From Odobenus rosmarus divergens (taxonomy: Eukaryota; Chordata; Mammalia; Carnivora; Odobenidae): 64,000 nt of DNA. The position numbers were made by a program, and so were the translations under genes. How positions within the stretch are numbered: the first letter of the stretch is position 1; every line of letters begins with the position of its first letter. The notes under the pieces were generated by a model. The model worked only from the letters and a program-made list of their open reading frames with translations, made no database searches and was not told the origin of the DNA. Below, piece by piece: positions 1-9,724 of this stretch. Location: positions 2,050,222 through 2,114,221 of the forward strand of contig NW_004450460.1 in NCBI RefSeq assembly GCF_000321225.1. The letters run 5' to 3'.

Positions 1-820
1 GACCCCGAGGCAGACTCTAGACCTCAACTCCAATCCCCAACTCGGAACCACGAGGCTGGACCGTGAGGCGGACTCCGGACCCCGGCTCCGATCCACGACT
101 CAAATCCACGACGCAGGACCACGAGGCGGACTCCGGACCCCATCTCCGACCCCCGACTCTGATCCCCGAGGCTGGACCACGAGGCGGGCTCCAGACCCTG
201 GCTCTAATTCCCTACTCGGAACCACGATATGGGACCACGAGGCGGGCTCCAGATGCGGAATCGTACCCGGACTTGGAACCACGATGCAGGACCGCGAGGC
301 GGACTCCAGGCACGGAATCCGACCCGGACTCAAAAATACGAGGCGGACTCCAGGCGCGGAATTCGACCCCCGGATTTGGATCCCCGATGCAGGACCGTGA
401 GGTGGACTCCAGATGCAGAACTGGACCCGGACTCGGAACCACGACGCAGAACTGCGAGGCGGACTGCAGGCGCGGAATCCGATCCCCGGACTCGGATCCC
501 GGACCAGGACCCCCGACCCGGGCCGACTCTCCCGGAGGTACCGAGGGGAGAGCCGGCCCCCCGCCCGCCGGACGCAGACCTCACCTCGGTGCGCCGGCGG
601 TCACCCGTCCCGCGCCGCCTGGTCGGACCGCGCCCGCAGCGCTGGGTGGGGGCCTGAGGAGCGCAGGCTAGGGAGCTCGGTGCGGGGCTGGCGCGGCCGA
701 GAGGACGGCACAGCCGAGGAGAGGGTGCGGCCGTGAGCACATCCCCGCCAACAGGTCAGCCCCGACGGGAGCTCAGCGCCGACTGAGCAGTGGGGCGACG
801 GTCTGCCGAAAGACTACGGC
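1..820 (-). ncRNA. KCNQ1OT1: KCNQ1OT1 antisense lncRNA, 5' end (start approximate)
   Basis: Very long, unspliced nuclear RNA transcribed antisense to KCNQ1 from the unmethylated paternal allele; in known species it recruits repressive chromatin complexes to silence genes in cis. The promoter's CCAAT boxes all read on the minus strand at 863-990, so transcription should start a little to their left (estimated 700-850) and run toward and past base 1. No TATA box is visible, which is usual for a CpG-island start. The 58-bp repeat array would form the transcript's 5' portion. ORFs through the array exist in several frames on both strands, which is a product of the repeat and not evidence for a protein. 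The exact start cannot be fixed from sequence alone. Confidence 0.75.
7..515. repeat. 58-bp tandem repeat array, nine units, in KvDMR1
   Basis: Units open with GAGGCGGACTCC or a close variant at 7, 65, 123, 181, 239, 296, 340, 399 and 456, giving periods of 58, 58, 58, 58, 57, 44, 59 and 57. The 44-base unit (296-339) has lost about 14 bases. Each unit has several CpGs and a GGAACCACGA-like second half. The array probably continues left of base 1. Direct repeats are a known feature of KvDMR1 in human and mouse; whether this unit is homologous to those cannot be told by eye. Confidence 0.93.
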
Positions 821-854
821 CGCACCCGGACCCCGGCTGACGTGGCAGCTGCCC

Positions 855-995
855 GGCCGTTGATTGGATGGGCCCGCGGGGTGGGTTGCCGCGTGCCGCC
901 GCGCAGATTGGCTGGGCACGGAAAGCATTGTACCACGCTCTGCCATTGGTTGAGAGGGACCAGTGCCGATGCCACCGGGGTTTGGATTGGTGGGG
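855..995 (-). promoter_or_regulatory. KCNQ1OT1: KCNQ1OT1 promoter: array of four NF-Y (CCAAT) boxes
   Basis: ATTGG occurs at 863-867, 907-911, 945-949 and 986-990, so CCAAT reads on the minus strand each time. Start-to-start spacings are 44, 38 and 41 bases. NF-Y binding to CCAAT boxes is established for the Kcnq1ot1 promoter and is needed for its silencing activity. The common orientation and even spacing argue for a functional array and set the direction of transcription leftward. Confidence 0.85.
887..899 (+). promoter_or_regulatory. Paired ZFP57 hexamers (TGCCGC x2)
   Basis: TGCCGC lies at 887-892 and again at 894-899, 7 bases apart and lying between the first two CCAAT boxes. Methylated TGCCGC is the established recognition hexamer of ZFP57, which with KAP1/TRIM28 keeps imprinting control regions methylated after fertilisation. 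A chance pair this close is possible in CpG-rich DNA, but the location fits the role. Confidence 0.65.
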
Positions 996-1470
996 CAACT
1001 ACAGTGCCACGTGCCACACCCCACCCCACCCCGGCTCGCGGTGCAAATGTCCACCCGCCCGTCCGGTCGCTTCCACGCGTCCACACCCTACTGGGTGCCC
1101 CATGGAACTTTCGGCACTCAGCACACAAACGGCCTGCTGCAGATCCTTACCACATGGGTCCACGAAGGCAGGCAGGCAGGCGGCCTCCCATCTCCCAATG
1201 GGGGGACCTTGCAGGGCGCGTCCGTGCTGCTTTCGGGGACTCTGCTATGGACGTCCTGTTGTTCACTTTTCAGGAGACCTTGTGACGTGGGCGCCCAGAC
1301 TCTGACAGGCGGCTTCCTGTAGGAGAGGACCTGCCCAGGTCACCCCAAAGGAGGTGACCCCAGTGGTCAGCTTCCCGCCTAGACCGCTACAGCTCTCAGT
1401 GGAGCTTCCCTCCTATGATCTGCCTGTGCCTGGAGGCTGGGTCCACTGTCTGCTGACTGTCTTCCCTACT

Positions 1471-1628
1471 GTCCACCCACCCACGCACCCACCTAACTGC
1501 CCATCCATCCACCCATCTATCCATCCACCCTCCCTCCTACCCACACACCTATCCATCCCTCCTTCTGCCCACCCACCTATCCATCGATCCACCCATCCAC
1601 CCACCCATCCATTCATCCACCTCACACA
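1471..1628. repeat. (CATC/CACC)n tetranucleotide-rich tract
   Basis: Degenerate CCAT and CCAC tetramers, for example CCATCCATCCACCCATC. Interruptions suggest an old tract. Confidence 0.92.
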
Positions 1629-1633
1629 TCTTC

Positions 1634-1733
1634 TGAGCTCCTCCTGGGTGCCAGGCACTGCCATAAACACTGACAATCTACAGCAAACAGCCATCAGGAA
1701 GTCTGTCCTTATGGGGCTCTCACTCTACTGAGG
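1634..1733 (-). mobile_element. L2 LINE 3'-end fragment (antisense)
   Basis: GGGTGCCAGGCACTG followed by TGGGGCTCTCACTCTACTG matches the reverse complement of the L2 3' end as commonly seen in mammals. It is old and strongly diverged. Confidence 0.65.
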
Positions 1734-4700
1734 TTTTATGCAAGTCTAGGGCAATTTAGACTTTCTGTGAACTCTCAGTATTTTCTCAGAAGTTGTTACC
1801 CCACTCTCCCCCAACCAGGGTTGACTTCAAGGGAGGAAGGGGGAAGCTAGAGCCAGCCAAGCAAGCAGCCATCCCCACACCCAAAGCAAGCAAGGAGGCC
1901 ATTCATCTCAACTGCTTTTGCCTGAAATATGTGTCTACAAAAAGAGCCAGGAATTTCTCCAAGGGTGACTGAGTCAGTTTTTTCTTTGTGGTTCAGCCTG
2001 AAGGAGAAGGGGGAAATGGTGCTGTCTTTTTACACATCAACAGCTTGCTTTCCAGCCTTCACAAGCAGCGCCAGAGTGGTCATCTCTCTGTCCCCTGACC
2101 AGCCCACGGGAAGGCTGTACAGCAAGCCTCAGTTGGTACATTTGACAGAGGGTCAGCCAGTCCTCACCGCCTGGATGGGTGTTTCTGGGCATCTGCCTAT
2201 CCCAGAGGCAGGTTGTAACCAGGATCATCGCATGGGGCCCTGCACTCAGAAGGGCCCCACACACAGGGTTTTAATGCTCTGCTGTCACCATCTTGAAATT
2301 CTTCATTTATCTTTGAGCTTGGGTTTTGTAAGTGAAGTCTGTTGGGACAGTGGAGCATGCTCCAGGGGCTTGGAGCTTTGGCCCACGGAAGGCCCCACCA
2401 CCTTCCTACCACCTTTGCCTGCCCAGCCCCCTTCTCCCTCCTCCCCCCAAGTGGCCAGTTACCCTCTGCCCTGGCAGAGAATGGCAGGGAGGGACTGGAG
2501 CCCTGACCCACACTGTGCAGCCTTGGGATTCCTACCTGGAAGGGAGAAGGGCTGCTGCCAGCCTTGTGTAGCTGTCGAGACAAGAACAGGAGGGCCTGCC
2601 GGCCAAGAAGGCCTAGAACAGGAGGCCGAATGCAGCCTGGGGCACTGCCCTGGTTCTTGCTGCTGTGAGTCAGTGGGGTAAGGCTCCAACCTCTGCCTCT
2701 CGTGGCCTCCTGCACCCTTCGGGGGGAGGCGAGGCCCCTTCCCCGGACATTCTCCAGGTGTGTCCATTTCCACCTCCCCAGGGAAGTCAGGGGAGTGGGA
2801 GCCCCAGATCCTCAGAGTGATTTCACAGATTTCCTGCCTCTGTGGGGTTTATATTCCAGTAGGAAAGACAGACAAGAAATTTTCAAAGTGCTCTGGACAT
2901 TCTTCTTTGTCAGAACACACAGATCCCTAGGTGGATCTTGGGAGCTGCATTGTCTTTCCAGTAGCTGACTCCTCTAGTCTTTACTCATGAATGTGAGCTG
3001 TTCCCCAACTTTTCTGTTTGGTTTGTTTGTCATCCAAGGACATTGAGCATGGGATAAAAAGCCACCTAAAGCCAGTCTGCTTAAAATAGGGGTCCCCCTT
3101 TTGAAAGAGTGACAGTGTTGATTGGGATTTCATCTTGAAAACTGATTTTTTTTTTCAGTTGTGAAAATGGAGTTGATCCAATCTGAACAAAATTTGGGTT
3201 CTAGTTGTGTGCTTGGGTGGGGGCGCAGCTCCTGAGCGGCCAGGTTCATTTGTCTGTGTTTCCTTGCGGCTGCGCTTGCCCCACTCAACCCTCCAGCCTC
3301 GGAGCCTGACATCCTGAACACGTGGATTTTCCCCTAACAGATCCCCTGGTGGTGAAACTCCACAGACACTGTGTCTTTGTGCGCTCCTGTGACCACCTTC
3401 TTGGGGCCGTGCTTCGAGCCAGGCCGAGGAGCCTGGCGCTGTCGATTTTGACACAGGGGTCAGGGAGGATGGTTGGGAGTCACGTGCGGGCCAGTCCTCA
3501 GCCCTCACCCCCTCGCTGCACATGGGGCGCCGTCAATCAGCTAGTGCTGCCTGAGAGCCCCAGCGCACCTGTTGTGTGCTCACACCGCCCCCCCGCCCCA
3601 CTCTAGTCCTTTGGGGGAGACACAGAGGAAAACATGCTGAGACTAAGAGGGGTTTGTTGTCTAGTCGGGAGACAAGAGACACGTGGGAATTGGCTGGAGA
3701 AGGATGTGAGGCTGGGCGGACCCCAGGCTAGCCTGGGGGAGACTGGGGGTGGGGGCGGGTGGTGGGCTGCCAGGCGTGTGCTGGGAGGGGGGCCTGGGGC
3801 TGGCTTTGGCACATCAGAATTCAGGAGGGGGGTGGCGGGCACGGCCAGCTCCCGCCTGAGTGGGGCTGGGGTCCCTTCCGAGCCCAGGCCAGCCTGGGGG
3901 CTCTTGGGTCGTGGAAACCTTGGGACTGCAAGGCGGGTGCGGGGCAGAGAGCCCGGGCACCTGGTGGCCTCCACCTCAGCTTCCCGTGTGACAGGGGGCA
4001 TCTGGTTTGTCTCAGCTGTACATGGCGGGGGCTGACCTAACGTTCCTCGCGCTCCCTCTAACACTAATATTCGGGGTTCAAAAGGTTTCCTCGCAGGCCT
4101 CTGCACCCGAGTGCACGCACGCGTACACGCACACACAGCTGAAGAGAATTAGGCTCAAAACGTCCACTCGGCTTTTCTCTTGATTCCGAGGTATTTAGAA
4201 TGGGGGTGGGGGATTAGGAGAGGAAGTCGCTGAGCTAATTCTCCTGTGTTTGCCAACACAGAAGTGCAGATGGGGCCCAGAGCCCCGGGTGTCCCGGGGG
4301 GGAACACCAGCCCTCCTCCCACGGGGCAAGGCAGGAGGGAAGGACCGGGTGGGAGCCCCTCACCCAAGTGACAGGACTCTTCCCTGGGGCCCTGGCTTGC
4401 CCCCACTCCCTCTACCGCTCCCCCCCCACCCCCGCCGCCCCGAGAGTCTAAGGGTGGAACCGCCTTCAGGCTCAGCCAGGTTCCCAGAGAGCTGCTTCCT
4501 GCTGAAGCAGAGAGGCCCAGGGCCACGTGGCCGCCTCGGCACCATCTTCCCAGGGAAGGGCCTTGCCCTGAGCTGCTCTCGGAAGTGGACTGGAACGTGG
4601 AGGGGGCTGAGGGGCCCCGGGCACCCCTGAGTGACCGAAGAGAAGCCTGCTCTTCGGGTCAGCCCGTGCACTCGGTAGCCAATACCCATGTCCCCAGAAC

Positions 4701-6708
4701 CGGTGGCCCCTGTTCCATCCCCCCACCCCCAGCGCAGTTTTGTGCACACACATCACTGCAGCTGTCCTGGGTCAGGTCTCCGTGGCCCCCATGACCCTCC
4801 ATCCAGCAGCTTCTTCGCTGGTCAAAAGTCTCTGCGGACCCTGCTTCCCCCATCCTCATTCCAGAGTCTTCCTCCTGCAATGGCCTCTGTGGGCCTCGTG
4901 CACCCGCCTGGGCCTCCCCTCCGCCCCAGCAGCTTTGGGTATGTTGTCCTGTGGATGACACCCCACTCCCACTCAGCCCTGACACCTCTACCCTACCTTC
5001 CTACCCACCCCAGGTCTGCCTTGTACCCACAGGCGGCATGCCCTCCCATCCCCACTCAGAGCTCTCGTCTGCCTGCCTTGCGCTCCCCACTTTGGAGCGT
5101 CACACCCCCAGGGAGGAGGAGCAGACTCCGGGCCATTCTGGGCTTCACCAGCCATGGCGGGGGGGAAGTGCAGGGGGGCCTCTCTGGGAGGTTTGGGGAG
5201 AGTGGTGGTGAGCATCAGGTCTCCCTTCTAGAAAGACCACTCTGGTTGCTGAATGGAGAGAACTGGGGAGTGGGGGGTGGGCGGGGACGCAAGGAGGTCT
5301 TGCCTTGTGGAGAGACCTGCTGTCACCCCATGAGAGAGGCAGGAGGGCTGAAGTAGGGGCCCCCCTTGGAGGGCACGAGGCAGCCAGGAGGGGCTCCCAA
5401 AGGAGGTGGCCTTGGTGGGATCCCGTGGCTGAAGAGTTAGCGGGGGGCAAGCTGGATCTTAAGAAACCTACGTAGGTGGGTCAGTGCCAGCCCCTCTGCC
5501 CCGGCTATGGGGCATGGTCACTCCTCGGGCATGGCTTTCCCAGTGCCTTGCTTGCTCTGTCTTAGCTTCCCGGGGCCCAGGGCAGGACCCAGGGCTCAGA
5601 GTGATGAGTATGACTGACACAGGTCCCAGTTCCAGGACAAGCTTGGGCCCCCGCGGGACCCCTTCTCCCAGTGCAGCATGGGAAGGGGAGAATTGTGGGG
5701 GAGTGCCGTTAGACACTTATGCTGTGTTAGGGTCGGCCCTGGCTGTCCCCCATGAGCAGATTTGCTCTCCTGCATTGGGGTCAGCAAGAACCTGAGGCCT
5801 GACGGGTGGGGGCTCTCAAGTCCGGGCGCTCCCGATGAGTGGCAGCGTGGGGTGTGGGCTGCGTCCCATCGAGAGGGCAGCTGTGCTCTGTGTGTGTATG
5901 TTTCGGCGTTGTGCAGCCAAGCCTTGATTAGCCAACCCCGATTCTCCCAGAGCCCCCGCTTCGATGCGGGTTAACTCAGCAGCTGTCTCCTGAGCACCTG
6001 CTTGGGGCCTGGTTGGGTGCCAGGCGTGGGGGGTGGGGAAGCAAAGGGAGCTAGGCCCTGCCAGACCCGTCGCCTCAAGAGTCTTTTCCACCATCACCTT
6101 CCAGAGGCGATTCCTTCCCACCACACAGCCCCCCGGGGCAGGCCTATCCCCCATTTCCTGCCCAGGCTGGCCCTTGACACGGCCACCACTCAACTACAGC
6201 CTCCCCAGCCCTCGGGGTTGGATGGGCCCAGGCCTTAGGACACTGGCACTGACAGGCTCAACCCAGAAAGAATTTCGATTATCTCTGAAGTTCTGGGAAA
6301 AGCGTTGATAGGAAGCCCCGTCCCGGGAGCCCTGGGGGTTGTAGATTGTTTTTAAATGTCCAACGGCCCTCCTCCACTATTTAGGGTGAGAACAGATACT
6401 TGCAGAGAACCCATATATCCTTGGCTCTGTGCCTGGAGAGGGCGAGGCTACTCAGTGGAACCCACCAGGCCTCTGGGGAGCAGTGGGCACAAAATGCTTG
6501 GCTAGGAGAGGCTTTGGGGAACTGAATGAGAACACTCTAGTTGAGCCAGCAGGCTCGGAGGATGGGTGTGATTAGGACAAAAAAGACAAGAATGAGGAGA
6601 CAGGGCCATCTGTCTGGGGTACCACGTGGCCGTGTGGTTTTCAGATCTGTCTGCGAGGACTTTGAGACTCCTTCCTTCAAAAGACAGAGCTTAATTCCCT
6701 CCCCTTGA
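1734..6708. other. Intron sequence without a gene; scattered L2 remnants
   Basis: GC-rich single-copy intron. Weak antisense L2 pieces are visible at about 2836-2880 (TTATATTCCAGTAGG), 5231-5450 (ACCACTCTGGTTGCTG; AGGAGGTGGCCTTGG) and 5977-6055 (GGTGCCAGGCGTGG). No splice-bounded conserved reading frame or RNA gene was seen. Confidence 0.6.
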
Positions 6709-6728
6709 TTTTTTTTTTTTTTTTTTTT
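6709..6728. repeat. T20 homopolymer
   Basis: Uninterrupted run of 20 T. The bases after it do not resemble a carnivore SINE read backward, so it is recorded as a homopolymer only. Confidence 0.95.
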
Positions 6729-6799
6729 GGACTTAGCGATTTGCTTCTGAGAAATAGAACGTGGCGGCAATGTCCGAATGTGCCTCCCAAAACCAGGTG

Positions 6800-7125
6800 G
6801 TAAAAGGCATCAGCGCTTCCTCCTTGCTCTCCCACTGGGATCCCTGACTCGGGAAGAAGCTGCCTGCCATGTTGTGAGGACACCCAAGCAGCCCCGTGGA
6901 GAGCTCCACATGGTGAGAAGCCGAGGTCTCCCACCAATGGCCTCATGAGCACACCATCATGGTGGTGGGTCCTCCAGTCAAGCCATCCAGTGGCCACAGT
7001 CCTGGTCAACATCCCAAGAGACCCTGAGCCAGAACCACCCTCAGAAACAATGTGTGATAACTAACATTCATTGATCGAAGCTGTGATGTTGTTGGGCCGT
7101 TTGTTACTCGGCGGTAGCTAGCTGA
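6800..7125 (+). mobile_element. MLT1-type LTR (ERVL-MaLR), sense
   Basis: Recognisable in order: CTGCCATGTTGTGAGGACACC, CCTCCAGTCAAGCCATCCAG, GAGACCCTGAGCCAGAACCA, and the decayed 3' end (GTGTGATAACTAACATTCA... GCTGATACAG). This is an ancient solitary LTR of a non-coding endogenous retrovirus-like family. No internal viral genes are present. Confidence 0.8.
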
Positions 7126-9724
7126 TACAGCCATCCTAGTCTGGTTCAGTCTGGCCCTCGACAGGGGCAGCGAAGAGGGCTCTGCCCACCTGTCAGCTTT
7201 TGCCAGTGGTTAGTTGCATCTGGGCACGGGGGAGAGAGTGCTGTGCACAAGCCATGTTTCTGCTTCCTCAGGGTTTGAATTCCATCCTCCAGGCCAGCAG
7301 CTGCTAACCTGGGGTGCCCGTGAGAGGGGTGTTTGCGACTCAGGAGGTGGGCTCTGGGCAGCAGGGAGCTGTTGGGGTTTGAGCAGAGGGGGACTTTGTG
7401 ACAATGAGAGAGGCTAATAGCTAGAATGTGATCTGGCACCTGGAACGGGTGATTCTTTTCTCCCCCAGAAACATCCAAATCCAGTTCTCTAGCACGTGGG
7501 CAGGACGAAGGGCCCTGTCTGCCTCTCCTGAGGCTGGTGACCGGCCACCCCACACCACCAGGTAGCCTCCCGGGCATCAGGGTAGGGGGCTTGGTCATCA
7601 GGGCGCCTTCTTGGCTGTCTCTGAGCGGGTCCCCACGGGTCCGTTCCCCAGCCCGCCTCGAAGGGCACACACCCAGGGCAGGCGGGCACCCCCACACCTC
7701 CTTTCCTGACGCCCCGCCCTCGGGTGCCAGCAGTGGGACCTGCACAACGATCCCTTAGCTTCTCGTCAGTGCAGCTCCCTGTCCTGTGGCCCATGGGCCC
7801 ACGGACTGGCCTCGGCCATCTTCGTGCATGCCCCACATGGATGGCTCTTCCATGACGAGGGCCCTGGAGAGGGGACTTGGCAGCCAGCTCGGTCCCGGTT
7901 GGTTTTCTGCACCTGGGCACGAGGGTGAGCCTCCCGTGGGTTAGCCAGAGTGACAGGGGAGCAGGATGCCCTGTGTGGGTGGACAGCGGCTGGGGACGCC
8001 GAGTGGGGAGGCCTGGCCTGTTTTACCCAACCAACCATGCACAGTGACCCCGGCGTCACACCCAGTCCAAGCAAGGGCTTTGTGACGGTAATGCCTTTAG
8101 TCCTATCGCCAGCCTGCGTGGTGATGGGGACCCGGGGCGCAGAAAGGTCAAGGGACAAGTAGCAGGTAAGCACGCTGGGCTTTGCTCTTGGGCATCTTAG
8201 GACTGGGCTCCATCTGTCCGTCCTTCCCTCTCTGCCACATGGCCTCACAGCCTTTTGACTTGCTAGGGCAGCGCTGTTGCAGATGGGTGCTCACGGGGCG
8301 TGAGGGTGGGTGCGCCTTTGCCCGTGTTCCCGGGTACCGATCCCGCATGTGCCGCCCCATCCTCCCTGCAGCTCCTCTCTGTGCCCAGTGTGGAGGAGCC
8401 GCCCCCACCCCCGCCCCCCCGGGGGCCAGGCCCCTCAGGGCTGTGCCCCTGTCCCCCAAGACTCCCCCCAGCAGGAGCCCCCTGCTTATTAATTGTTCCA
8501 TTCGAACACAGTTCTTTTTCACGGAGCTGGGGATGCCTTGGAGCATCTCCTCGGCAGGGAGAGGACAACTCCCGGGCCCAAAGTCACTCAGCAGCCACAG
8601 GTCAGACTGGCCTTGAACACGTTCTCAGCAGACTCTCTTCCTTCCTGGGGTCTCTAGCCCGACCCCGGCCCCCAGCATGGCCAAGCAGAACTGGGCAAGG
8701 TGGTGAATCAGGGTTTCATTTGGGTGAGGGGTCCTGGCCCTCTTTCTTTGTACCCCAAATCCCTGGGGAGGGCGGGGTGGTGGGACACGCAGCATAGGCC
8801 CAGGCAGCAGCCCCGAGGGGGCCGGTCTGGTGGCCTCTGGGGGTACACCGGGGGGGACAGCAGCCCGAAGCCTCAGCCCTCGACCTAGGTCTACACGCAG
8901 GAGCTGAGGGCTTTGTGCAGCCTTAGCTCCAAGGAGGCGGGGGATTCGGTCTCAGATGGCGGGCTCGGTCTCCTTCACCCTGTTCCCTCCCCAGGTCCAC
9001 GGCTGGGGCCAGAGTCCTCCTCAGGACATGTCGATGGCAGCAAACATTTTACAGATGTCACATGCTCAGAGCCTGGCAACAGGGGCGGCCCCAGCTGCTG
9101 GAGAACGTGGTTGGAGTTACGTCCACAGCAAAGCACCCCGTCACCTTTCTCTGCTTGGAGTGTAATCTTTTTTTGGAAGCCTTGCTGGAAAATCTGAATC
9201 TTGTGAGCCATCAGCTGTTTATAATCAGAGAAGCATATGTTTAAAAGAGCTGAGGGGCCTTATAAACTCCGTGTGCAAATTACCTTTGGGGCTGCCTGCC
9301 CCACCACCCCTCCCCACGGCTGCCATCACTGGTGAGGGGCTCAGCGCGCTGCACAGAATTAGCTGTAACCCCGTTGTGGCATGGGGTCTGTTTAGCTTTA
9401 GTCACGTCAGCTTGGCCCCAGAGCGTGGGAGCCTCCATCTCTGCTGTGCGGCTTCCAGGGCCCCCCCTCCGCCCCCCCCACCCCAGCTGCACAGGACTTC
9501 TGGCTCCCTGTTCCTGGGCCTTCACCATGAGAAATGTCCAACCTGGGGGCCATGTAGCAGGACATGGGTAGGAACTCGGCCCTTCGCTCAGCGGGGGCCT
9601 CCTGGGCCCCCAACTCAGGGGCAGCTCAGAGTTGCGGTGGGCGGGGAGGCAAACGCCTGGGGGCCTGCTAGGGTGCTGTGGTCCTGCTGACTTGTTTGTT
9701 TGGTGTTTTTAATTTTTGTTTCTG
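7126..9724. other. Intron sequence without a gene
   Basis: GC-rich sequence. A possible antisense MIR remnant lies near 8575-8635 (AAAGTCACTCAGCAGCCACAG). Nothing else recognisable. Confidence 0.5.

Larger units (their letters stand above)
1..1285. promoter_or_regulatory. KvDMR1-like imprinting control region / CpG island
   Basis: CpG-dense block, strongest at 450-1090 with a tail to about 1260, then an abrupt loss of CpG. Seen directly: tandem repeats at 7-515, four ATTGG boxes at 863-990, two TGCCGC hexamers at 887-899, a TGACGTGG CRE-like element at 838-845 and a CACGTG E-box at 1008-1013. Known of the locus: KvDMR1 (KCNQ1OT1:TSS-DMR, IC2) is methylated on the maternal allele, is the KCNQ1OT1 promoter, contains NF-Y sites and repeats, and controls CDKN1C, KCNQ1 and neighbours in cis; its loss of methylation causes Beckwith-Wiedemann syndrome in people. 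The identification here rests on architecture plus position upstream of KCNQ1 exon 12. The left end of the island lies outside the window. Confidence 0.85.

Noticed and set aside
7..515. Regular repeat-and-spacer look suggesting a CRISPR array
   Set aside because: Mammalian nuclear DNA; the whole 58-bp unit is repeated rather than separated by unique spacers.
63..671. 202-codon frame through the 58-bp repeats, encoding a repetitive Arg/Pro/Asp protein
   Set aside because: The array is open in several frames on both strands; it lies in the 5' part of a known non-coding RNA, and the frame is sense to KCNQ1, opposite to KCNQ1OT1.
6709..6728. T20 as the tail of an inverted carnivore SINE
   Set aside because: Following sequence lacks the CT-rich segment and tRNA-like body.
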